Under the pieces are notes generated by a model. It saw only the letters and a list, made by a program, of their open reading frames with translations. It searched no databases and was not told the DNA's origin. A program made the translations under genes and the position numbers. 64,000 nt of DNA from Stagonosporopsis chrysanthemi (Eukaryota; Ascomycota; Dothideomycetes; Pleosporales; Didymellaceae), in assembly GCA_022560025.1 (NCBI GenBank), contig JAFISE010000048.1, forward strand, positions 130,174-194,173, given 5' to 3'. Of the stretch, positions 1-13,800 are shown piece by piece; the stretch's first letter is position 1; each line of letters begins with the position of its first letter.

Positions 1-1384
1 GATCGAACAGGTGAAGCGTCAACACTCAAAATACTGGAAATGTCTTTATCCAAAACATCTCGAGAGGTCCGATCCAAGGTCTGCCGCAACAAATGCGCTG
101 CATGAAGTCATCAGAGAATGGCAAAGTCAACGTCTCGCCAAAGAGCACCTCATGACGCCCTTACAGATTCACGCACCAGCGCTTGCGCACACTTTCGAGC
201 ATAACGTGATTGCAACGTAAGTGTTCAAATATGTCACAATGATGTCTTGGCTGATCTTATAGCCCCGGTTTCATGGAATCGAAGCCTCTACTGGTCATCT
301 TGCACGACCCTCCAAGCTTGCAAGAGCATCCAGATCCAGTCACTGGTCGAAGAGAGCTGCACAACACATGGCTTGTGAGTAGAACCTACAGTGTAGCGCT
401 GTATAGCCGCTGACGATGAGCCCGAAGACTGATGTAACCAAGAGCTACATTGACTGGGCCATAACGAATGGTTTTTCCGTCATTGATGTGAACATCCCAC
501 AAGTAGTGGCTCTGGAGACTGAAGAGGTTTGTGGCCTCGAGTTGATAATTTCTCGAATGATTCTCACGCATTTACAGTCAGACCAGGGCTTCAGCAAAGC
601 AGACGACCAAAAGGCTCGATCAGAGCGAACCCGCGAGATGGCTAGCTACCTGTGGACCAATTACATTGAGTCAGTCGTCTTCCAAAAAGATTGTCCAATT
701 AGTGCTGACCGGTATTCAGGCCTTGCGATGCGACACAGGTCTTCTTCATGGGGATAGGTGATGCTTATCACGGGTTGGTTGATCTGTTGAGCCGAAATGG
801 TAACATACCTCGAGATATTGTGAAGCTAATGATTGACTTTGCCAGAATCCACGACCGAAGAGGGTAGTAGGGTGGAGTTCATCATAGGATTTGTCGCAGA
901 TTCCGCCATACAGTCGATCAAACGTCCTACAGATGACGATATCGGGCTATGGTATCATTCTGTACGTTCATACAAACCCTCTATATGAGACAAGCATTCA
1001 CTGATCTAACACTATTAGCACACTAAAATATTCGTCAAGCAAAGTCATTTTGCTTTCAGCCGCAACACAACGAAGAAATTGAGAAAGAAGTTGGGAAATC
1101 TTCAGCAGTCAGACTGGGAAACCTTGGACGAAATGCTGGTAGGACATCGGACAGAGGTACAGGAACTACTGTTAAGGAAGAAGCACGAGTTTATGGAGGA
1201 CGATGAATCCACTCCTACGGACGAAGATCAGCAGGCGGGCCTGAACGGCGGATTCAAAAGCCCCCCTCGAGGGCTCGGTGCCCAGGCGTCAAAAGCAAGG
1301 CACGCCAACGGGTTGCCACCCATTGGCGTGTTTTCCAGTCCAGTGCCTAAGAGCCCCAGGAGTCCAATGGGCAGGCCGTTCTGA
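1..1384 (+). CDS. hda1: Hda1-type class II histone deacetylase, C-terminal Arb2 part (5' partial)
   Basis: This is the 3' end of a histone deacetylase gene whose catalytic domain lies left of the window. Exons that keep frame are <1-216, 263-374, 428-526, 578-669, 720-799, 846-961 and 1019-1384; the codon frame begins at base 2. The spliced protein reads through PLLVILHDPP, ELHNTWLTDVTKSYIDW and GFSVIDVNIP, which is the Arb2-type domain that follows the deacetylase domain in Hda1/Clr3 proteins. In that family the domain serves assembly of the deacetylase complex in the nucleus, which represses chromatin. The tail, after about base 1150, is acidic and then rich in Ser, Pro and Gly, with two SP-type motifs just before the stop, and looks disordered. 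Six introns of 46-57 nt all have GT..AG ends. The identity rests on the domain sequence; the deacetylase active site is not in view. Confidence 0.85.
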
Positions 1385-2757
1385 TGATGCTGATGCTTAG
1401 GCTTTGTTGTTTGATCTTTATCTCTACTGCATGGCACAGCGTTTTGATCGTCTTGTGCGACACTCTTCTCAACTGTAGGTCGCATGTATGATAGCTTCAC
1501 CTCGGCATTGATGTGAGCCGGCTACTTTTTGAGGTCTCTGAGCTGATCGACTAATACTGTCTCCAATAGAATGAGTGATACCATGCAGAAGAAGACATCT
1601 TGCAAACCACTGGACTGTCAATCGAGGCTTTTATTACGTTACCAGGCAGAGATGCTTAAGCCACAAGTAGCTCATCTCTTATACTCTCGACCCAATACGT
1701 CGACGAGCCTCACAAGCTAATACGCACGTGGCTGGCCGAGAGAGATCCAAGGTTATTTAGAACGTGTATCCGTTCCTAGGATCAGGTGGCCGTGACCAAA
1801 GCAACTCACGACGAAGCCTTGCACAGCTCCTGCTCATCGATCATTGAGACGGATTTGATGCGTAAGCTCAGAGGCGTAAGAGGCAGGCAGCCAAGGACGA
1901 CGGCGTCGCTTGATGAATGCTAATCGCAGGGCTCTAGGCTGAGTCGAGTCTAGTGGACCCTCCCACCCGCCTGCGATTGCATGCAATCGGTGTGAGTTTC
2001 TGACCACGAGAGCAGCTCGACAGACTGGTGACACTTTGCTACATGAAACGAGCTTCGAGATTTTAACGTCAATTCAGCGCGTGTGCAGCTTTTGGTCTTC
2101 AGTCGGTCTCTAGTTATCTAAACCTGGCAGAGACTGACAATGTGGGATGATACCCTGTCAGTAAGACGACATTCACGACCTCGTCAACACCGCCTTCCTA
2201 TTATAAGCATCCCGCAAGGCCGTCCATTTCCAAAAGAACCAGCACATTCGTGCTGACGGCCAGCCCCGCAGCGGCAATAATGCGTGCCCAGAGCCTGTTG
2301 CATCCTGTAATCCATGTCGAGGATGCAGCGCAACAACAAGCGAAGCCACTCAGCTCGTGCTCGCTCAGCCAAAAGCCATTATGCGTCGGATAATCTACAA
2401 TGCCGATATACCAAGCACGAGCCTGGCTGCTGGGATTAAGAACGTGGGTTGTGAGAGGCTCGTCGGGTTGTTATCGAGCGGTGATCTCTGAACTGGGAAG
2501 GCTATGTGGCGACTGCTGACGCCGGGCGAAGCGTGGTGTGCTGGTATCCTGGAGGTTGCATCCAGCATGGTTTTTCATAAGCTGAGGTCCAGCCGTACAC
2601 GCAGGTCTGTTCCTGACTTCTTGAGCATCGTTACCTGGAAGACCTCCGAGTTTAGTGCGTTGCTGGGACCCCATATCGACAGATCACGCCGTCGCACACC
2701 CAACGAATCGATTTCAGCTTATCTGTGTACCACACGGCCCTGCATTACAAGGCGAAC
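1385..2757. other. Intergenic stretch with no supported gene
   Basis: Only short overlapping reading frames occur here, without family similarity or splice-consistent continuation. It must hold the terminator of the deacetylase gene and the promoter of the cupredoxin gene. I see no RNA gene or repeat. Confidence 0.6.
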
Positions 2758-3939
2758 ATGGTCCATTTGAGGGTCGTGCGGCTCGCCGTAGCTGCCATTG
2801 CTTGTCAGGTTCTATCAACAACATCAGCACAGTCCCTCACGTCGGTGACGGCACCAGCATCGCGGACTGTGACAACCAGTACCTCTAGCTCTGCATCGAG
2901 ATCCGCTGCGTCAGCAACACCGAGCACTTCTAAGGATCATCTAATCAAAGTTGGTTCGGGGGGCTTCAAGTTCACACCAGACCAACTGTTCAATGTATCC
3001 GCTGGCGACACAGTCACGTTCGAATTCTATGGCCCAGACCATTCGGTCGTTCAAGCGGAATATGGCAACCCCTGCGTCCCATACAGTTACGTCGATTCAG
3101 AACATGCGGGCAAGGGGTTTTGGACGGACCTGCAGTTCTTGGATCCAGGGCAGAACTCTTACTTTAACATCACTATCAACGATACCGCCCCAATATTCTT
3201 CTACTGCGCAGCTCCCAAGTCGTGTATCGAAAAGTACATGGTCGGAGCTATAAACGCCAATTCGACTCAGACCCTTGACTTCCAGATCGAGGAAGCAAAG
3301 AAGGCAGACTTTCAGATTGCCGTTGGTGACCCCATACCAAATGAAGCTACTTCTACAATTCTGAACGCTCCGACCTCAACCCCAATGCCGATACACCCAC
3401 CCTCAAGTGGCACTCACCTCTCTGGTGGCGCAATCGCAGGAATAGTGGTGGGTGGTGTCGCTTTCCTGGTCATCTGCGCGGCGCTGTTCTTCTATGTAGG
3501 GCGCTCCAAGACCTTTAAGGAGGTCCTCAAACGACAAGATGGCAATGGGAACAGGTCTTCGACGCCAGGACCAGACATGGGCTACAATGCGCATGACCAG
3601 GTACCGAGATACGGCAGCCCGGCACCAGCGTATGCCCAACATAATGTCGGCGAGCAATATCCTAGTGGGTGGCAGAGCAGTCCGCAGATGCATCAAGGCC
3701 ATTTGAGTATGCAGAGCCACATGAGTGGAATGAGTCAGGAACAGTACGTACCATCACCGTGTGCAAGATGAATACCGAGCCTATAAGCGAACAAGGGACT
3801 GACCGAAGACAGATTGGACTACTACAAGCACACCCAGGCACACGTAGCGCCTGCTGAAATGCACTCGCCGCAACTGGGACAGCAAGACTTCAGGGCCGAG
3901 TTAGCTGATAATGCGCAAAAGCCGCCGAGGAGTTCTTGA
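2758..3939 (+). CDS. Secreted, membrane-anchored cupredoxin-domain protein
   Basis: Exons 2758-3743 and 3813-3939 give 370 residues. An in-frame ATG at 2725 exists, but 2758 begins a clean signal peptide ending in TTSAQ, so I prefer it. A Ser/Thr-rich linker (residues about 25-60) leads to a cupredoxin-like domain (about 60-190) with FKFTPDQLFNVSAGDTVTFEF and, later, FYCAAPKSCIEKYMVG. The blue-copper ligands would be the His in GPDHSVVQ and the Cys in FYC; the usual second His after that Cys is not obvious, so copper binding is uncertain. A single membrane helix follows (GGAIAGIVVGGVAFLVIC, about 228-245), then a Gln/Pro/His-rich cytoplasmic tail. Serine-rich cupredoxins of this layout are common in filamentous fungi and sit at the cell surface. 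The 69-nt intron near the 3' end restores a reading frame ending in PPRSS. Confidence 0.8.
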
Positions 3940-5368
3940 GTGGGTATCGTAATACTGGCAAGAGTCGCGATAGCCTAATGAGTGTACCTTATGAGATGGC
4001 GGAATGAGTTTGCCGTGGCAAGTTGTCGTTTCTGCTTATCACATAAGTGACAGATCTTTATTCAACGTTCGGGTACAGATGGTCTATCAGCTGTGTAGGT
4101 TGCGTTTTCATTTCGCTTCGGTGACCTTTTGATGCACGCCTCGACAAGATATCAAGGCGATTGTCGTTCACTATTCTTAATGGCAAAATTTGCGCGATCA
4201 GACAGACTGTGCACATGTGCTGCCCGCGTGCCGTGCTACGCAAGCTAATAATATAGACCAAGCAGCCAGATCTCAAGTCGCAAGTCGCGTGAGTGGCTAT
4301 CAATACTGGCGTCAAGGGCGACCGTACTTGTACCACCATTCGAGATCATGATGGTGGTCTGCACGTGGGCGAGGCTCGACAGCTCATTCGGCCCACGAAA
4401 AGGTGTGTCCGCAGCCATGGCAATTGCACTCGGCGAAACGACAGTAGCGTGCCTCACTCAAGCTTTGCTATCAGGTCTGCCGAAGAGTTTGAAGTGCTCG
4501 CAGAGCAGCGCTGCCGAAGCGAGCGAGGCGCGTGGACATGCTGTAGATAGTACTCTGCAGACAGACTAGGCAGCTGCTCTTTGGAGCTTTGTCTGCCCAG
4601 ATGTCTCCGCGGTGGGTCCGCCGTTGAGAAGCGTACCAAGATCCAAGGGATGGCATGCTCGACACCGGTAGGTCGTCACGTTGTGCTGAAGATATACTGT
4701 GCATGTACGTGACTGACTGCATGATCTACAGGCAGCGGCTGAAGGCATCCAGGAACAAGCAGCGCGCACGTCGACGATCAAGTCTCGGAGCATACATGCT
4801 GTATGTACATACTGTCTGTACATTACATACTGTGTAAGGCTGACTATCTATGGCTGATTGGTGATGGCGAGGGCGGGCTATGACGCTTGAATGTCCAGAC
4901 GGGCGTCCAGACGCCGGGCAAACGCCGGACAGGTGCATTCGACGAAACAGGAGGCAGCCGGCGGTGAAAATTGCCGGTTGCCGGTATCGCGCAATGCAGG
5001 CAGACGCAGACGCATGTACTATGTACGCAGGCAGGGCAGATCATGTGTCATGGGCAGGCAGGCAGGCGGGCGGGCGGCCCAATGGCAGAGACAGTCGCCG
5101 ACACGTTCGCGAAGCTCTCGCCCGGCCAAGCTTTGCGGATGGCGGCACGCAGCGCATTCTCTTTCACCAGGGCTGCACGCTGCCTCTCCAGACCCCGCCG
5201 GCCGCCGTTGAACCTGCCCGCTTTGTCGATAGTGGCGCGCTCTTGGACTGCTCGAACATGACGGTATTGGGACCTGCTGCGGGCGCATCCTTACCACGAA
5301 ACCGCCGCCTCTGAACGAGCCGGCCGCCGCGCACCTCGTCCTCGACACGCCGGGAACCCAGGGCCGCG
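3940..5368. other. Intergenic stretch; GC-rich leader before the cyclin gene
   Basis: No gene is supported. The right part is GC-rich and has a G-rich simple tract of GGCA/GGCG units at about 5052-5079 and near-repeats of GTCCAGACG at 4897-4913. It probably forms the promoter and long 5' leader of the cyclin gene at 5369. Confidence 0.5.
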
Positions 5369-6672
5369 ATGCTGACCACGTCCTCGCCGACCCTCTCAGC
5401 GCCGCCCTCGCCCTCGACCGCCTTCCACGCTGCTGCCGTGCACTCGCATCGCGCGTCGTACCATGCCTCGCGCCGCACCTCTGCCTCGTCCTCTGCCCCC
5501 TCGCCCCGCTTCTCCGTGAGCTCGCAGCCCGCGCGGCGCTTCGACACGCCGCAGACCCCCAAAGCCGTCCCGCTGTTTGCGCCCTCGCCGCAGCAGGGCA
5601 CCAAGCGCGCCCACCAGTACGCCGACGCCGGCACGCAATACTCGCCCGCAGGCTTCCCCCCGACCTACCACCCGCCCGCGCCGTCCGCCGCCGGCCAGCA
5701 AGCTCCGCCAGTCCTCAGCGCGCCCGCCATCGTGGATACACCGCAGGCCGCGGCCGCCGCCTCTGTCGCGACTGCCACTACGGAGCCGCCGGTGCCGTCC
5801 GAGCCTGCGCTGCGTGTCGACCCGCAACCAGCGACAGCAGCGCAACACCATGTCCAGCCCCAGCCCCAGCCCCAGCCCCAGCCCCAGAGCCGTCGAACGC
5901 CGAGAGACGCTGTTCGCGGCGAGCAGCAGCAGCAACGTACAGTCCCCACCGAAGAAGCAGCTGCAGACGGCGTGCCCTCGTCGCCCGCCAAACGACTGCG
6001 GCCGCCAGAAGCGAACGTCAAGGTCATGCCGCTCAAGTACGAGACGTGCGATGCGAAAGACCTGGGCGTCCTCATCTCCGATTTGCTTATGGAGCTGGTG
6101 CGGCTGAATGATGGCCATCCTCTCCGCGACGGCCAGCTAACCAGGTTCCACTCAAGGTATGTTGACGTCTCCGGAGTCTAGTTGTCGTACTGGATCCTAA
6201 CTTTCTGCGCAGAGCACCGCCAGGCATTTCTGTTCGCGACTACCTGCTCCGTCTTATCGTGCACGCTACGCTGTCTCCGCCGATCCTGCTCGCCATGGTC
6301 TTTTATGTCGACAAGCTGTGCGCCACGTACCCAGCTTTTACAATCAGCAGTCTGACGGTACATCGATTCCTCATCACGGCGGCAACCGTGGCGGCGAAAG
6401 GTCTTTCTGATAGCTTCTGGACAAACACACTCTACGCAAGAGTCGGCGGTGTTAGCGTGAGAGAACTGGCGCTTCTTGAACTGGAGTTCTTGCGAAAGCT
6501 CGACTGGCGCATCGTGCCGAAGCCAGAGGTTTTGGTAGACTACTACAAAGGCTTGGTAGAACGAGGCAGCGGGTACACCATGGAGAAAGAGCCGGAGTCA
6601 GCTCCGAATCTCAGCCTCGAACGGGTGACGAGCCCTACAGGGTCAGCAACGGGCATTCACACCAGCCAATGA
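5369..6672 (+). CDS. Pho80-like cyclin (CDK partner)
   Basis: Exons 5369-6156 and 6213-6672 encode 415 residues; the 56-nt intron has a CTAAC branch site. Residues 1 to about 215 are Pro/Ala/Ser/Gln-rich and look disordered, including a (Gln-Pro)n run. From about residue 222 a cyclin box begins: LISDLLMELVRLND, ISVRDYLLRLI, ILLAMVFYVDKL, ISSLTVHRFLITAATVAAK, then VGGVSVRELALLELEFL. This pattern is typical of Pho80/Pcl-type cyclins, which bind a Pho85-like kinase in phosphate and nutrient signalling. The long N-terminus differs from yeast Pho80, so it could be any member of the Pcl6/Pcl7/Pho80 group; the exact partner role is not determinable from sequence. Confidence 0.8.
5855..5887 (+). repeat. 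In-frame CAGCCC hexanucleotide repeat
   Basis: About five copies of CAGCCC inside the cyclin gene encode a Gln-Pro run in the disordered N-terminal part. Such tracts tend to vary in copy number between strains. Confidence 0.9.
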
Positions 6673-7901
6673 AACACTAATGAGATGGGAGTGACCGCCT
6701 GGCGGCATGATTCCAAGCAGCTGCCAGCCGGATGTATAGATGTATGCCGGCCGACCTGCCTTTCTGAGGGCGGATCCCATGTTTGGGGAATTGCATATCG
6801 GCAGAAAGCATCGTCGGTATTGGCTGATGCAAGCTACCACGACGCTCATAACATACCAAAGAGGCAGGCTACCGTGTAGGTTGCAGGCAGGTTGATACAG
6901 AGTCAGCTGTCACTATACGAAGGAAGCTCTCTCTGGAAGAAGACACAACTCACGCTACGATTCAGGAGAGCGAAAGTTGGGATGTTGTTCAGGACAGTAA
7001 TGCATCTGGGCAGTACTGCTTATGTGGCAATGTGGCATGACATTGGTTGGTTTCGTTATGCATTCACGAATCACACAAGCGAGCAGCATTTAACGGCGTA
7101 CAAATCCGGGCAAGCACACGGTAGGAGACGCGCAGTCGCTGTCAAGCTTGCAACCTGTATGAGCACGGCACGGCCTGAGTTCGAAGGATCCTGCAGAATA
7201 CGTGCGCATAGCTCCGGGCAGCGATTGGATAGATAGTACTAGTTGATTGATACCAATCCTCCGATTGACCGAAGTGGTGTTCTTCTGTGTGATGCTAAAC
7301 CATCCAGCAGCTAACAACGCTGAGCGCGACCAACGTGGCCCATCAATAGCCAATGCAATGCACGATGGCGTCCTGGCCGGCCCTGTACCGCAACACAATA
7401 GTGAGGCTAGGACTCCACATTCCATGGCTCTTCTCTGCATCCCTTTCGCCCCCTTTTGCATTGAGAGCAGCGGCGCTGGCAATTAATCTCGAAGAATGAC
7501 ACGCGCAGCGTCTGTATTGTCCGCAGACGAAGTCGGCGTCGGCTTAGTGACCTCTCTGACATGAAACCACTTGCCCTCCACAGCCTCCTCCAAACCCCAC
7601 CGTGCGCAGTCTACTTCTGGATTACAGTGGAGTGGCAGCGCTCACTCGATTGACGACCTCGACACAATAGCCCGATCGGCGCTTGTGGTAGGCTGCGGCA
7701 GGCGCGTCTCCATCGCTAAGCAACGGCAGCGGCGCAACGAAAGACGATGAGAGTAGGTAAAGTCACAAACCTAAAACATGTCTCTGGCCATGCATAGCTT
7801 TGCTGCGCTCAGACTCAGTTCCCTGCGTGCTTCGATTCCCCAGCTGACGGCCCGCCAGAGTCGCACATGAGTCCTGCACCAGATCTTGCTATGCCCAAGA
7901 C
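6673..7901. other. Intergenic stretch with no supported gene
   Basis: Short frames on both strands (for example 6892-7236 plus and 7090-7482 minus) have no recognisable content and cannot be joined into a longer protein by plausible introns. It separates two plus-strand genes and should hold a terminator and a promoter. Confidence 0.5.
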
Positions 7902-10353
7902 ATGAATACGAATGGAGCCAGGTGGGAGATGGGCCAGCAGCCATACGACGCCAGATGGAGCAGCCAGTACCCGGAGGCACCCCATGCCCCTCTACCATAC
8001 GCGTTTCCTGAGCAGCCCGCTGCACGTCTCGCCGATGGCTTCGATCAACTGTCGCTGAGGAAGCTACCTAAAACGCGCACATCGCCCGTAGCCACACGCA
8101 CGAAGATCACACGCCAGGGCTCCCACAAGGGGCCCGCGCGACCGTCCTCTAGCGGGGGAGAACCGAATCTACCTTCACACCGACCGTTCGCCTCTAGCGG
8201 CCGCTCGACATCTTACTCGCAGCCCACACCCCTCGACGAATTCCGAGCGTCCAGACAATGGCCCCCACGCGGGTACCGCGTAGACGATGCGCTCGAAGCG
8301 AGAGAGGCCGAGGATCTGATCTGCGCCGGGACACCGCTCTTCAGAGGCTACGTGAATGCAATCCACAATGCGCCGAAGGGGTATGCTCGCTTTTACACTA
8401 CTGTTGATGATGAGCACCGGGGCAGGACAGATCGTGCGCCATTCCAGAAAGACGCGTTCAAGGCTATATCTCTGGACTTGGTGGGTACGTCCGAAGACCA
8501 GCCCCCATGGCTGTCTCTAGAACAACCCTGTTTGGCGTATGCGTTCGGAAAGAGCGCGGGGACTACTACGCTGAACCACTGGGCGAGCAAGTCATCGACC
8601 AATCCGCCCAAAAGCGAGCGTACTGCCACAGCCGTGCCCAGGAAGATGAAGCTCCTGCAGGTCTTGGATCGATTACAGAGCTTGGAAGATGGGCTCGAGG
8701 AAGATGTCAGTCTACAACCCGTCTCGAGGATCTATGTTTGGAGTTGTGGCCTAACTTTTGGTTTTACAGGATCCGGCTGAGATGCAACGGTACCTCTATA
8801 GCACGCTGATTGAAGATCCTGCACATCTCAATGGCCGGCCGTTCATGAGTATACAGCAGCAGATCCAGGATCTCATTGATGTTTTGCTGAATCCACAGTG
8901 GCTGGACTTTTCGAACCCCAGAAACCAGGTTGTGGCTAAGTGGTTCGACTCACCCGATCTACGCAAAAAGCAAGACTTCTTCCATCAGCTGCTCCTCTCC
9001 GTTGAGCTGTGCCTACGTATACATTCTCCGCAGCATAACAGCAAGTACAGAAGGAAACTCGTAGCAGAACTGCACCCTTCCATTGCGTGGGACCTGGCTG
9101 TTGCACAGCGTTGGCTAGAGAACATGGCCATCAGCAAAAAGCGCGAGTCGAAACAACAGAGTACATTCAGCTTCCAGTTGAAGAGTAAGAGCAGGCAAAG
9201 AGAGGCTTTGCGACATTTTGCAGCAACACTCAAATGGCCCAATATGGATGAGGTCGAGTACATCCTGGATGAGGAGGACATGAACGAGAAAGCACTGGAA
9301 GATCGCTCTGCGGATGCCATGTCGTGGTTTTCAGGCATCATCTTGCCCGGTAGAACCCTGCCATGGCTTATTATGAACAGCTTGATAGACTGTGATCGCG
9401 ATACGGGCGATGCCCTGAAATATCTTACACACATGCAGCCAGCATCAGGGTTTCAATACCGTGCCAACACCTACTGGTCTGCATCGTGCATTGTCGGCAA
9501 GGTTCTTGGAGCTGCGCGTGGCGTAAAGCAAATCGCTGGCTGGGTTGGACCATGCATCTACACACCAGACCTCAAGCGCACCGAATGCGTCAAAATCAAG
9601 CAATACGAGTCTCCTGACCCGCGCTTGACAGAGGCCGACATCCTGTCCATGGAAGAACGCTCCGGTCCGTTGGGCCCAATTGACGAGACCTACCCTGTGG
9701 ACGACTACGAAGTCCCTATGCCAGACACGGACGATGTGACAGATCTTATTCGGGTCGAGAAACTCGCCTTCATACCTGCAAAGGAACAGCCCTCCTCGAC
9801 GCGAAACCTTCCAGGCGCGCCAATGCTATTCGATGCGGCGATTCATTTCGCCTGTGGTGGAAGTAGTTGGCCGTTAAGATTGAAGTACGATGTCAGCTTT
9901 ATCAATGCTTTCCCTTGCCACCAAGGTCCACACGGTATGATGTTCTTGGTTTTTCGTCTGGCATGTATCAGGTGCTAACACCAATCAGTCCTCTTCTACG
10001 ACTTCGCATACACGGCGATCAAAATCGACGACGGCCTTGTCGACCTCCACGACTGGCATGCGCAAAGCGGGCGCATCAAGCGGCCCAGCCCACGCTCCTC
10101 CCCAAAGAAGCTGGCACTCGAGAAACCAGTTTCTGCGCACGAGCAAGTCAATCGAGTTCTGGCTATTGAGGCGCTTGGCGTGAGTGACAATGAGGTGTTC
10201 GCCAGAGCGTGGTGCGCGCACCATGGTTTTAGTGCCATTGTGGCGAATATTAAAGAAACGTGTATGGCTTGTGCAATCAGAGAGGCGTATGCGGCGTGTG
10301 TGAGCGTTGTGATCCTTACGGAGGGAGGGAAGGAGAAGGAGAGTGATTCTTAA
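7902..10353 (+). CDS. Conserved-looking protein of unknown function, 777 residues
   Basis: Exons 7902-8705, 8770-9934 and 9989-10353 join in frame across introns of 64 and 54 nt. The first ~110 residues are Pro/Ser/Arg-rich and probably disordered. The rest looks globular, with many Trp and aromatic residues (for example SWFSGIILPGRTLPWLIMNS and YWSASCIVGKVLGAARG) and an acidic segment around the second third. The C-terminal exon has paired Cys (CMACAIREAYAAC) and ends in a Lys/Glu-rich tail. There is no signal peptide and no convincing membrane helix. I do not recognise a domain. The long intact frame with two frame-keeping introns makes it a real gene; the function is unknown. Confidence 0.75.
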
Positions 10354-10880
10354 GCATCACAGAACCAAGAAGAAGGTGCTCTCACACAATATGGAATCGA
10401 TCATGGCATACTTATGAAGATATGTGTTATGAATGTACGGCGTACACTAGAGCCTTTGAATGCTGCTCAAAAGATCTATGGGTGTCAAGCTTCAGCAAGA
10501 GGTGCAGATGGCACGTGCATGTAATGTGACGTGTGAGGCATCGCGGCGATGTCTGAGGCCGACATGCAGCAAGTCAGTCCGCGAGCGACACGACATCCTG
10601 CAGCCCGGTCGCGCCTGCCAATAGCCGCGGCATCGTTTTTGTATCCTCTCAGTAAATTGCCAACACGACACTGCCCGTGTGACCGTTTTACTGGAAGTCT
10701 CTCTCACCCGTCGCGTTGCGTGCCATATAAATGCGGAGATTTCCCCGCAAATTCACCACCAGCTCTTAACGTGCTTCACTCGATCCTCAAGCATCGCTGC
10801 AATCGCCTCCGTGACCAATCGCCTGAAACTCGCCGGTTCAGGTCAGCCGCTCCCGTCTGCGCAACACCCGTACTCGGACC
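10354..10880. other. Promoter region of the armadillo-repeat gene
   Basis: 527 nt between two plus-strand genes; no gene or RNA seen. A pyrimidine-rich leader precedes the ATG at 10881. Confidence 0.5.
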
Positions 10881-13800
10881 ATGGGACGCTCCATCATTCC
10901 TTCCGCCCTCGCCGAGCTCTCGAGCCCAACGACCCCCGAGGCACAGGTCGTCGCCCTACGGAACCTCAAGAACGAGATTGTGGGACATGAGCAGAGGAAG
11001 GAACTAGCTGTCACACATGGCGTCATCAGGCCACTCGCCGGGCTGTTGCGGGAGGGCGCTAGGAGAGGAGGGAAGAGAAGGCACAGCAACGGCGTGACGC
11101 AAGAAGCCAGCAATGGAGCTGCGCCTTCGTCTGGTGCTGTTCCTTCGTCGCGGACACGGCAAGAGCACGATGACTGGACGAGAGAGGACGAGCTGCGGTT
11201 TCAGGCCACGCTTGTCGTAGGCAGTCTTGCGAACGGTGAGCATGCCGCCCGGCAATACAAGAGCTATTGGGACTCGCGTGGCTGATATCAGGTGTATAGG
11301 TGGTCCGGCTTTCACAGCGCCATTACTCGCAGGCCACGTCCTTCCGCCACTGCTCGACTCACTGCGACTGGCTGAGACGCCGACGCGGCTCCTCACCACG
11401 ACCCTCATGACGCTGAATCAGATCGCCGACGCTGTCGCGCAGGAGAAGCCGGGACCAGACGCGAACGGTCAGATCCTCGCCGCGGTTGTGAGGGAGCAGA
11501 TATACACGCGCTCGGTGGTCGACAACATCGCCGAGATACTGGCGCAGACGGCTGGTCCGTCCAAGGTTCACCAGCAGATCTTGCTGGCGATCCAGCTTCT
11601 GACCAAGACATGTGTCGAGGATGTGCACAAGAAGATGCTAGTCGATGCTGGGATACTCGATCTCCTGGCCGGCAAACTTACGAGCATTGCCGCCGCTGAT
11701 GACATGGTTCCTCAGACCGAATCGACACGACCGCAGCGTACAGGCATGCCATCAAGATTCCTGGGCGATATCATGGAAGCCATAGCAGCCATCATCAAAG
11801 GCTCACACTTCTATACTGCGCGCTTCTTCTACTCGCAACACGTACAGCAGCTATTTGGCGGGCCAAAAGAGCGCACCTCGACCGCATACGACGCACAGGG
11901 CTCCCTTACGCAATCTTCGTGGGACAAACTGATCCCTCGTGTGCAAACGATGACAAGCAAGACCGATCCTTATACCAAGTCGTGGCCAGCGCTCGGCTCG
12001 TATACAGGAGCGAGCGAGGAGAGCTATGCACGTCTACATAGTATGGAGGCGCTGCACCAGAGTTCCAGCCGCAGTATCATCACAGATGAGTCTGAGACGC
12101 CGCTTTTCATATGGCTCATGTACGTGGCAAGACGCGGTGAGGGAGCGGAGCGATTGTCTGCATGCTACCTCCTAGCGCTGCTGAAGAAGTTTGGGGAGAA
12201 ATGGCCAATGAATGACCCTTCGAAGCCTACGCGAGAGAGACACTTCTCCTACCTCATCATACCGCTGGTCGTCAAGATGATTGAGGAGTCGTCCGAACAG
12301 GCTAAGAAGGCTCATACCCTCAGTCCTGCAGCGAGGGATGAGATGCGCTTTGTCCTCGAGCGTTCGCCGCTTGTCTTGGCTGAGCTGATCTCAGGCAACA
12401 AGCCGCTTCAGACTGCTGCGGTAGATGCACGGAGCATGCCTACGCTCGTGCAGATTCTGAAGAGGTCTTTCGAGCGGGTTGCAACGAACGCGAAACCACT
12501 CTGGCAACCAAGATCGGCGTCACTTGAAGTCAAGGACCAAGACATTGACCCCGGATCTTCGACAATGGGCAGACCAGGCCTGGGCATGGATACTCTGCAC
12601 GCTTTTCGCGTCAGAGAGAGCGCGCTGCTGGCTTTGGCGGCAATAGCGTGCGATCAGGACCCGTTTAGGAAGCTTGTCATTGAGATGGGTGCGGCGACGC
12701 ATATCATCGACTCATTGGTCCCCTACTCGGAGTCATCTGAGAAAGAAGGCAACCCAGATGCGGTGCTTAGAGCAGCTTGCAATGTCACAAGATCGCTATC
12801 GCGGTCGGTCAGTGTGCTTAGAACGAGTCTGATTGATCACGGGATCGCAAATCCGGTGTTTGAATTGCTGAACCATCAGAGTGTCACAGTGCAGATTGCG
12901 GCGACTGAGGTGATCACCAATCTGGTCTTAGAGGTATCGCCGATGCGTACTGTAAGTGCTGCGAATCTCGGCGGTGTACATGCCATTAACGAGGTGACAG
13001 GAGATAATCGAAGCCGGTATCATGAAGACGCTCTGTGAGCATTGCCGATCCGCCAACTTTGACCTACGATACGGCAGTCTTTGGGCGCTGAAGCACCTTT
13101 GCCTTGGCATCCCAATCGCGATGAAGATACAGTGTTTGGATGAGCTGGGTGTTGGATTCCTAATGCAAACACTTAGTAATGAACCTAGTAAGCCTGCAAT
13201 GGGTACAGCGAATGCTGCCGGTGAGCAGGTCGATCTTCTGAACGCTGTGGACGAGCCACATATGGATGTGGATGATGAGCCTTCCTCAGATGAAGACGAG
13301 GACACAATGACTGACAGCATACCATCGATGCGACGGCATCAGCCGCCGGGATCGCGCTTCACGAGCGCAACCAACATTCGCGAGCGGTTACAGCAAATCA
13401 AGAACGACGAACTAGACCCGCGAATCAAACTGGAACGCGAGGACCAAGCAATTCAAATGCAGTCTCTCGACTTCATCAGGAATTTCTGCTCTGAGGAAAA
13501 GCAGTCCGGCGAAATGATCGACCACCTCCTTAAGACATATGGCCACAGCCGCTTCTTCGAGATGCTCGACTCCAAAATCCGACCCAAAATTCCATCCACA
13601 GCCTCCCACCCCCAATCTCAAACGGACTCCCCGACCCCATCCTACTGGCCGGGCACCTCTCAGCAACGCCCGCCCTTCTCTCCCTCGCCATCTACACAGC
13701 CAAATTGGACACTCTACCACTCCTCTGAGATTCTCAAAGCCGCAGTCTTCATCTTCGTGCACCTCGCCAATGGTCGTCCACACCACCGCTCCCTCCTACT

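Noticed and set aside
5396..6118. 240-codon minus frame with Gly-Leu repeats
   Set aside because: Shadow of the CAGCCC repeat and GC-rich N-terminal part of the cyclin gene.
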